Positions 7,156-12,463 of a stretch of DNA of 12,463 nucleotides are shown piece after piece; position 1 is the first letter of the stretch, and every line of letters starts with the position of its first letter. The position numbers were made by a program, and so were the translations under genes. The notes under the pieces are model-generated. The model searched no databases and was not told where the DNA came from. It saw only the letters and a program-made list of their open reading frames with translations. The DNA lies in NCBI GenBank assembly GCA_946402785.1, contig CAMIXP010000031.1:1-12463 (forward strand), given 5' to 3'. The DNA is from an uncultured Caryophanales bacterium (lineage in GTDB: Bacteria > Bacillota_I > Bacilli_A > RF39 > UBA660).

Positions 7156-7675
7156 TTAGTGATTTGATATAACGATGTGCTCTCATATATCGATTACGAA
7201 TACTGTTTCCTGTTGCCGGAATGACATGATATCCAATAATGATAATAATCCATAATACTCCATATAGGTTTCCCATGAGTAATTCTCTTAAAGAATATAT
7301 CGCAATAATCGCAATTGCGATTGTGATAATGATAACCCATATCAAATTATCTCTTTCTTTTTTACTGGTTAAAGATTCAAAACTTACCTCATGTTTATTA
7401 ATTAAATTGTCTGCTTCTTCTTGGAATGCATTGAATCTTTCTTCGATTTCTTTTTCTTCTTTTACAGGAGCTGTTGTTTGATATTCAATATCTCTCATTT
7501 TGATATTTCCATTTTTAAGTATTTCAATATCAATATTTAGATAATTCTCATTTGGTAGATCTACCATAAAATGTTTTTCTACTAATTTAATTAGTTTCAA
7601 CTTACATTTATCAGAAATACCACTTGCTTCATTGATATCAATTTTCATTTGTTTATTGAATTTATCTAATGACAT
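7136..7675 (-). CDS. Small protein with two membrane segments and a cytoplasmic N-terminal domain
   Basis: I do not recognise this protein (179 residues from the preferred start). The N-terminal ~108 residues are hydrophilic, with an apparently small alpha/beta part (about 1-65) and a charged helix (EEKEIEERFNAFQEEADN). Two hydrophobic segments follow, at about 111-129 (WVIIITIAIAIIAIY) and 137-153 (LYGVLWIIIIIGYHV), and a very basic tail ending YKKKK. The hairpin topology with both ends in the cytoplasm fits the positive tail. I chose the ATG at 7673-7675 because it lies 9 bases after AGGAG. A TTG at 7684 and an ATG at 7681 in the same frame sit too close to that site. It follows the M23 peptidase gene by 33 bases in one transcript, so a cell-envelope role is possible but unproven. 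Confidence 0.8.
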   Translation of the reverse strand: MSLDKFNKQMKIDINEASGISDKCKLKLIKLVEKHFMVDLPNENYLNIDIEILKNGNIKMRDIEYQTTAPVKEEKEIEERFNAFQEEADNLINKHEVSFESLTSKKERDNLIWVIIITIAIAIIAIYSLRELLMGNLYGVLWIIIIIGYHVIPATGNSIRNRYMRAHRYIKSLIYKKKK

Positions 7676-7708
7676 AATCATCAACTCCTACTTGATTATA
7701 TCATAAAA

Positions 7709-8506
7709 CTATCTGCTGTTCCAAGAATAAGGAACATATACTAAAACTCCTAATCCATAGAAGTCTTCTGATAGCCTTTTTTTATCGTAACGATACCAAG
7801 CGTTCAAATCATAACAATTTGGATCTTTGGAATCGAATAATGCACAATCTAGGACAGCAATATGTAAATGTACTCCTGTTGATTGTCCGGAAGAACCCAT
7901 TTGTCCTATCGGGTCAAATGCTGTTACTTGTTTTCCAACATATAGTCCGTTTGCATAGCTTGAAAGGTGAACATACTGGGAGGTATATTTGATTCCATCT
8001 ACTTCATGCAATACTGTTACTACCAAGGCACCATAGGGATCATAATAGATTCCGGAAATGGTTCCATCGGCTATTGGATAAACCGTTTCTGCTGTTCCAC
8101 GCCAACTCGTAATATCATATGCTACATGACCAACATTGGGAAAGGTGGTTACGCTTCCGTTCTCCGTAGGTAGGTACCATATTTGAGTAGGCTCTTCTCT
8201 TTTATAAGAGACTTCGGTTGCGGGAAAGTCTTCTATTTCGATTGGGCTTCCCTTCAATGCTTCTTCCACTTGATTGAGAGTTGTTTGAATACTGGTTAAT
8301 AAATCCGATGTTTGTTTTTGATTACTAACTTTTGTTGCAACATGAGGTTCTGTCATGTTTTTGATGTTTACGGATTCATAGTTAATGGTATAGGTAGGTT
8401 GATTGTCATAATAATTTTTTATTTGTATTCCAACTGAGGTCGCTAAAAAAAGAAATGACATGAATAAAACTATTTTTTGTTTTACTGTGAATTCCTGATT
8501 TAGCAT
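7709..8506 (-). CDS. Membrane-anchored M23 (LytM-type) peptidase-like protein
   Basis: Probably a cell-wall or cell-surface endopeptidase of the M23 family, 265 residues from the preferred start. One N-terminal hydrophobic segment (about 12-29, VLFMSFLFLATSVG) acts as signal anchor with no clear cleavage site. A Ser/Thr-rich linker and a short helix (about 60-90) lead to the M23 domain at about 110-225. Zinc ligands match H127 and D131 (GHVAYDI) and H215 (VHLHIAV); catalytic histidines match H180 (YVHLS) and H213. The first ligand site is GHVAYD rather than the common HxGxD with glycine. C221 and C231 could form a disulfide outside the cell. The ATG at 8504-8506 is 7 bases after AGGAGG; the ATG two codons upstream abuts that site. 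It is first in a two-gene unit behind a consensus promoter. Confidence 0.88.
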   Translation of the reverse strand: MLNQEFTVKQKIVLFMSFLFLATSVGIQIKNYYDNQPTYTINYESVNIKNMTEPHVATKVSNQKQTSDLLTSIQTTLNQVEEALKGSPIEIEDFPATEVSYKREEPTQIWYLPTENGSVTTFPNVGHVAYDITSWRGTAETVYPIADGTISGIYYDPYGALVVTVLHEVDGIKYTSQYVHLSSYANGLYVGKQVTAFDPIGQMGSSGQSTGVHLHIAVLDCALFDSKDPNCYDLNAWYRYDKKRLSEDFYGLGVLVYVPYSWNSR

Positions 8507-8540
8507 AACCATTCCTCCTTGATGTGTAAAAGCAGGACTT

Positions 8541-8569
8541 ATTATACTGAATCATTGCTATAATGTCAA
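8541..8569 (-). promoter_or_regulatory. Consensus sigma-A promoter of the M23 peptidase operon
   Basis: The minus strand carries a perfect TTGACA (8569-8564), a 17-base spacer and a perfect TATAAT (8546-8541). The transcript would start near 8534, leaving a short leader of about 28 bases with AAGGAGG. This is the strongest promoter in the window by sequence. Confidence 0.88.
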
Positions 8570-8604
8570 ATAATAGTGATTTTTATAACTATAAATTTTA
8601 TTTA

Positions 8605-8634
8605 TAATAAAAAATATCATCTACGACGATATTT
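8605..8634 (-). terminator. Terminator overlapping the end of the RNB gene
   Basis: On the minus strand AAATATCGTC pairs with GATGATATTT (10 bp with one G-T pair, loop GTA), followed by TTT. The 5' arm consists of the last codons, and the stop codon lies in the 3' arm. A run of T on the plus strand flanks the other side, but there is no plus-strand gene to end. Confidence 0.75.
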
Positions 8635-10545
8635 TTTTTGATATTCTCTTACGAAATATTCCATTTGTGGTTCTCTCGCATTAATAAGTTTGGCTTTTTC
8701 TTCAATCTCTTGTCTCAATGCTTCTAATTCTTCTGGAGTTGGCGTCTTATCATAACAAACTTCTAAAGCATGCTCCATAACAATATCAGGTGCCCTTCTT
8801 AGAAGAGATGTGATGTGACAATAGTGATCTAGATCTAATCCAGAGTGTCTTCCTTCCATTGCATACCAACCTTTTGGATAGATTCCATCAATTAATTGAT
8901 ATAAATTCTTGAATTGTTCTCCTCCATAAGTTTGATTTAGGTTATCAATTAATGCTTGTAACTTCAAGTTCGTTTCTTCATCAATTTCGTGAACACGATA
9001 TAGTGCAGGATATCCATTTCTTGCGAAGAACTCTGCTACCCTATTTCCTGTTAGTAACATAGATTGGAATACAATGTTTTCAGATCCTTGTCTTTTAACA
9101 CGTAAGTCTGAAAGGTCTTCTTTGTTTTCCTTAATCTGATTATACAAGTCACTACCTTTATACTTTTCTCCTAAGATTGTTGTTACTTTAGATAGATTAT
9201 CTAATGTTTCCTTTAATTGTGAACCATCTGGTTCTTTTTGTAGGATTTCATCTGCTTGTTGATAAGTTATTCTTTTGTTGTTTCTTGTAATGGTTTTCTT
9301 AAACCATTCATTTACAACCTCTCCTGTTGGTGATATTTCAAAGTAATAACTTCTTGTTAGTCGTGGCTCTCCTTCTAGTAAAGATCCTTTATCAGCTGCG
9401 AAGCTATATGGGAAAATAGGAACGGTTCTATGAAAATCATCATCTACTGTTTGATATTTTTCTGGTAAGTAAATGGCACTTCTTCTATAAATGGCTTCTT
9501 GTACGATTTCTGATTCATATGGGAAATATCCTAGAACAGATGCAATATGAACTCCTAATAAGAAGTTTCCATTTGGAAGAATTCTACAAGATAAAGCATC
9601 ATCTATTTCAACCGATTCTGGTTTATCGATTGATACGACATAGTCTTTTACTTCTTCTCTATCCGTCATTTCCCCTTCCATTGGTTTCTTTACTAATTTT
9701 ACTTGTTCTTGGAAGTGTGGTTCAAAGAAGACATGTACTTTAAATTTATTCGCAATATTTGTGATTTTTTCTTTCTTTTCTCTCGTACCTTTTAATCTTT
9801 CTATTAATTGATTAACTGGTACTGTATTAATCTTTCTTCTTTCTCCTTTTTTACGATGAGCTGTTTGATCTAAAAATTTATAGATATCTTCTAAACAATC
9901 TCTTTTTGTATTTTCTGTTAAATTAAAACTTTTTTGAGATAGAATCAAAGATATTAAATTATCAAAATAGAACGTATCTGCTTCTTCCGAATCATAAACA
10001 CTTCTTAAATACCTTCTAATAATGTTTCTAAATAATGGGATTTCATTTTTATCTTTTACATTCGCAAGAGATGGCATCTTTTTTAATGTATATTCTAAGT
10101 ATTCAATATTTCTTGTTTCATCAATTAAGAAGGACATAAAGTCATATTGTTTCGTATCTTTTTCAGATGTAATTTCTAAAAGAGAATCTAATTGTCTTTC
10201 TACTTTTCTAAATTCACTTCTGATTTTTTTAATATTATAGAAACTCTTTTTTCTTTCTGATAGAATTCTATCCATCTTTGTTTCTAATCGAACGATTCTT
10301 CTGGATACTACTTTTCGATTAATTCCATCATTATTTCGAATTAATATTTCTGCGAGTTTTAATACTTCTACTACACGATCAAGTGCTTTTTTTTCATTGA
10401 TGGATTCGATTTCATCATCGATTAAACTAAAAAGAACATCGAGACTAGCATTCGCGTCACCATTAGCATATTGAAAAAAGTCTTTTTCTTTTACTTTTGG
10501 TCCATTACAGTTTAAGTAATTGCGTAATGCTTTCTCAATGTTCAT
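8617..10545 (-). CDS. Divergent RNB-domain (RNase II/R-like) exoribonuclease-like protein
   Basis: A 642-residue protein whose second half is an RNB catalytic domain (about 295-600). It shows SIDKPESVEIDDAL (305-318), GVHIASV (331-337), RRSAIYLPEK (354-363), MLLTGNRVAEFFARNGYPALYRVHE (496-520) and HYCHITSLLRR (574-584). In RNase II the metal-binding residues are D201, D207, D209 and D210. Here these are D307, E313, D315 and D316, so one Asp is Glu. The usual HIAD is HIAS. N-terminal cold-shock and C-terminal S1 RNA-binding domains, present in RNase R and RNase II, are not visible. The first ~290 residues are a charged, mostly helical region I cannot assign, which may bind RNA or a partner. 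The ATG is 7 bases after AGGAGG and one base after the dnaI stop, so the two are co-transcribed. A 3'-5' exoribonuclease role is likely but altered specificity is possible. Confidence 0.85.
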   Translation of the reverse strand: MNIEKALRNYLNCNGPKVKEKDFFQYANGDANASLDVLFSLIDDEIESINEKKALDRVVEVLKLAEILIRNNDGINRKVVSRRIVRLETKMDRILSERKKSFYNIKKIRSEFRKVERQLDSLLEITSEKDTKQYDFMSFLIDETRNIEYLEYTLKKMPSLANVKDKNEIPLFRNIIRRYLRSVYDSEEADTFYFDNLISLILSQKSFNLTENTKRDCLEDIYKFLDQTAHRKKGERRKINTVPVNQLIERLKGTREKKEKITNIANKFKVHVFFEPHFQEQVKLVKKPMEGEMTDREEVKDYVVSIDKPESVEIDDALSCRILPNGNFLLGVHIASVLGYFPYESEIVQEAIYRRSAIYLPEKYQTVDDDFHRTVPIFPYSFAADKGSLLEGEPRLTRSYYFEISPTGEVVNEWFKKTITRNNKRITYQQADEILQKEPDGSQLKETLDNLSKVTTILGEKYKGSDLYNQIKENKEDLSDLRVKRQGSENIVFQSMLLTGNRVAEFFARNGYPALYRVHEIDEETNLKLQALIDNLNQTYGGEQFKNLYQLIDGIYPKGWYAMEGRHSGLDLDHYCHITSLLRRAPDIVMEHALEVCYDKTPTPEELEALRQEIEEKAKLINAREPQMEYFVREYQKKYRRR

Positions 10546-10546
10546 A

Positions 10547-11467
10547 TTAATCCCTCCTATTTTTACTTATTAATTTATGTTCTACCGTTAGTTGTTTAAT
10601 TCTTTCAACGATTCTTCTTGCTTTCATCTTGTCAACTCCAGAGGATGTTACTGAAAGAGCATCTTCTAGTTCTTCTAATGTAAGATTCGAAGTAAAGAAT
10701 GTAGGTAGATGATTTTCCATTCGATATTGTAGGATGGTTCCTAGCACTTCATCTCTTGACCAATTACTACAATTCTCGGCGCCTATATCATCTAGTAATA
10801 ATAATGGGATTTTCTTTATTTCTTCAAATTGTTCATCATAATTTGATTGTTCATTGGAATATGTTTGAAAAGATGATTTTAGTTTTCTTAAGAACTCAGG
10901 GTAATATATTAAAATACTTTTTATTCCTTTTTTAGCGAGCTCATTAAAGAGAGCTGCGATTAAATAAGTTTTTCCTGATCCAAAGGATCCATGTAAGTAC
11001 ATACCTTTTGGTTTCTCACCATCATGATAGTGATCCACAAATTCTTTGAAATATTTAATGATTGGTATTCTACTTTTATCATCTTTATAGATATTTTTTA
11101 AGGATGCATTTTTTATATCTTGGCTTATTTCAAACAATTCCAAGTTTTCTTTGTATGCATTCTCTTTGATTTCTTTTTCTTTCTTTTCACATGCTTCATA
11201 GGAGAAGGTTATGATTTCTTTCTTTTCATTTGGTGTGTAGCAGTATCCTTCTACTTTGTTTTTGCATTCTTTTAAAGATTTACATTTACGACAGTTTTCA
11301 TATTCTTGAAAAGCATCTTCTAAGTTGGATGTATATTTCATGAGTACTTTATCATGGATATTTAATCCATCTACATATTCTTTAAAATCTTTGTTAGCAC
11401 AAGCATCTTGAAAAGAATGTTCTAAGGCAGTTAAATCGACTGATTGAATTTCATTTCCTTTTTTCAA
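10547..11467 (-). CDS. dnaI: Replicative helicase loader DnaI
   Basis: DnaI is the AAA+ ATPase that loads the replicative helicase at origins and restarted forks in Firmicutes. From the preferred start it has 306 residues, near the Bacillus length of about 311. Numbered from the longer GTG start, an N-terminal helicase-binding region carries a cysteine cluster C62, C65, C71 and C79 (NCRKCKSLKEC), the expected zinc-binding site. The AAA+ domain has Walker A GSFGSGKT (163-170), Walker B LLLLDD (225-230), sensor 1 TSN (262-264) and an arginine region ARRIVERI (287-294). I prefer the TTG at 11465-11467, six bases after GAGGTG; the GTG at 11476 lies inside that binding site. It precedes the RNB gene by one base. 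The helicase and dnaB are not in view. Confidence 0.92.
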   Translation of the reverse strand: MKKGNEIQSVDLTALEHSFQDACANKDFKEYVDGLNIHDKVLMKYTSNLEDAFQEYENCRKCKSLKECKNKVEGYCYTPNEKKEIITFSYEACEKKEKEIKENAYKENLELFEISQDIKNASLKNIYKDDKSRIPIIKYFKEFVDHYHDGEKPKGMYLHGSFGSGKTYLIAALFNELAKKGIKSILIYYPEFLRKLKSSFQTYSNEQSNYDEQFEEIKKIPLLLLDDIGAENCSNWSRDEVLGTILQYRMENHLPTFFTSNLTLEELEDALSVTSSGVDKMKARRIVERIKQLTVEHKLISKNRRD

Positions 11468-11489
11468 ATAAACCACCTCTCCTATTTCA

Positions 11490-11518
11490 ATTCTATCTAA
11501 TTTTCTTTGAAAAGTCTA
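11490..11518 (-). promoter_or_regulatory. Possible promoter of dnaI and the RNB gene
   Basis: The minus strand reads TAGACT, a 17-base spacer, and TAGAAT, each box with several consensus matches. The start would be near 11483, giving a very short leader before the GAGGTG binding site. No terminator is visible after the upstream gene, so dnaI may also be reached by read-through. Confidence 0.35.
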
Positions 11519-11546
11519 GATATTTGACATTTTGTATTCTGTCTTT

Positions 11547-12278
11547 TTACCTTGAAAAACCTGACTTATCTAATTGCGTTTCTACTAAGTCGTTATTGTT
11601 GATTATTCTTTCATAGTCTTCATTAGGAACGACCCAACCTAGTTTTTGAAATCCATCAATTTCGGAAGATCCATTTCCTTCTTCTAAAGAAGATAAGTAT
11701 CGATAGTTTTCTGCGACTTTTGCATTGTTTTTTCGATAAAGACTTTCTGCTTTATTGGTCTTAAAACGATAGTAGATTCCTCCTTTATTTTGTTTATAGA
11801 TATCTACTACCATATTATTCTTTACTAATGTGATTTTTTCTCCGTCATCATATTTTTCTGGATCTTTTACACGAAATCCATATTTATTCATTAACGATAA
11901 TAAATCTAGTTTTCTTTGTCTTGTGGTGGATTCTACAAAAGGAAATCCATTGTCATAACTATAGTATAAATAGATAGACATTAATAAGTCTCCTAATCCT
12001 TTATTTCGATAATCTTCTAATACTTTAGATCCAATATATTGAGAGACTGGAATTCCTTCTTTTGTTTGATACAACATAAAATATACATATCCATATTCTA
12101 TTTTTTGATTATTTTTATCAAAACCAATGATTCTTAGATATTCTCTATTATCTGGATAGTTTCCTCCATCATTTCCCCCGTTAGAGATTTGATGAACTAA
12201 ATATCCTTTGGTTGTTGGTAAGCCATAATCATATAAATCAAATTCACCAATGATTTGACCTTTTTCGATTGATATCAT
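11547..12278 (-). CDS. GNAT-fold N-acetyltransferase-like protein with C-terminal extension
   Basis: A 243-residue cytoplasmic protein. The central part resembles the GNAT fold: strand YGYVYFMLY (62-70), strand VSQYIGSKVLEDY (78-90), the acetyl-CoA pyrophosphate-binding turn RNKGLG (91-96) with its helix DLLMSIYLYYSY, and the closing LMNKYGF (129-135). This fits acyl transfer from acetyl-CoA, though the substrate is unknown. The N-terminal region has a glycine/asparagine-rich loop (SNGGNDGGN, 32-40). The last ~108 residues are extra, with no family I can name. The ATG at 12278 is preceded by GGTGAT five bases upstream. It lies 70 bases before dnaI; in Bacillus that neighbour is dnaB, which this protein does not resemble. 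It may instead be a lineage-specific gene. Confidence 0.7.
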   Translation of the reverse strand: MISIEKGQIIGEFDLYDYGLPTTKGYLVHQISNGGNDGGNYPDNREYLRIIGFDKNNQKIEYGYVYFMLYQTKEGIPVSQYIGSKVLEDYRNKGLGDLLMSIYLYYSYDNGFPFVESTTRQRKLDLLSLMNKYGFRVKDPEKYDDGEKITLVKNNMVVDIYKQNKGGIYYRFKTNKAESLYRKNNAKVAENYRYLSSLEEGNGSSEIDGFQKLGWVVPNEDYERIINNNDLVETQLDKSGFSR

Positions 12279-12295
12279 ATTTTATCACCATTCTC

Positions 12296-12304
12296 ATTAT
12301 ATCA
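12296..12304 (-). promoter_or_regulatory. Possible extended -10 promoter of the GNAT-like gene
   Basis: The minus strand reads TGATATAAT, a complete extended -10 box, but no good -35 box lies at the usual distance. The start would leave only about 11 bases before the ATG, almost no room for the binding site. It could equally be AT-rich chance sequence. Confidence 0.3.
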
Positions 12305-12312
12305 TATTCTTT

Positions 12313-12463
12313 TTAAACAATTTCTATTTCTTCCACATATGCGTATGTTGTATCTTTTTCTGTCAATAATTTTTCATATAAATTGTTTGCATAATCTGAA
12401 ACCATATCTACTCTTACAAAACCATTTTTTGTTTGTACCAAAGGAATTGATTTTCTTTTCTTG
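12313..12463 (-). CDS. C-terminal end of an unknown gene (cut by the window edge)
   Basis: The last 49 complete codons before a TAA at 12313-12315 are visible, reading from a basic stretch (KKRKSIPLVQ) through VRVDMVSDYANNLYEKLL to the end VEEIEIV. Codon use matches neighbouring genes, and the downstream neighbour begins 34 bases later. No family is recognisable from this piece. It is too short to tell whether it is related to the dnaI neighbourhood. Confidence 0.6.
   Translation of the reverse strand, partial: KKRKSIPLVQTKNGFVRVDMVSDYANNLYEKLLTEKDTTYAYVEEIEIV

Noticed and set aside
11523..11549. Short GACA/TGTC pairing after the GNAT-like gene as a terminator
   Set aside because: Only four base pairs with a long loop and no T tract.

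Overview
This window is about 30% GC and uses the standard bacterial code: TGG encodes Trp, and TGA works as a stop. The gene content and order fit a low-GC Firmicute. Core replication and transcription genes sit in a Bacilli-like arrangement, and a short threonyl-tRNA synthetase and AT-rich hypothetical proteins suggest a reduced-genome, Mollicutes-like or gut Bacilli lineage. That lineage guess is an inference. Every convincing gene is on the minus strand, so transcription runs from high to low coordinates.

Right part (12463 to about 8600): the C-terminal end of an unknown gene, a GNAT-fold acetyltransferase-like protein, the helicase loader DnaI, and a divergent RNB-domain exoribonuclease-like protein one base after dnaI. 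A hairpin terminator overlaps the end of the RNB gene. Next, a consensus sigma-A promoter drives a membrane-anchored M23 (LytM-type) peptidase-like protein and a small protein with two membrane segments.

Middle (about 7155 to 4500): a promoter, a threonine T-box leader (specifier ACU) with its terminator, a metallo-beta-lactamase-fold hydrolase, and thrS. The ThrRS lacks the usual N-terminal TGS domain but keeps the editing and catalytic centres. A terminator follows the thrS stop. dnaI lying a few genes upstream of thrS recalls the dnaB-dnaI-ytxC-thrS order of Bacillus.

Left part (about 4370 to 1): a promoter embedded in an 11-bp inverted repeat starts a macromolecular-synthesis operon. It contains two overlapping unknown genes that look like diverged duplicates, then dnaG (primase), rpoD/sigA and trmK, all tightly packed. 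trmK breaks off after about 85 codons, near position 111-117. Beyond that point the first ~110 bases look like coding sequence on the opposite strand, so there is a rearrangement, insertion or assembly junction there.

No CRISPR array, tRNA, rRNA or complete mobile element is visible. The window is mainly conserved housekeeping DNA. The parts worth a second look are the trmK junction, the paralogous pair upstream of dnaG, the RNB protein with its unknown N-terminal half, the T-box-controlled hydrolase, and a GC-rich patch in the thrS/operon intergenic region.
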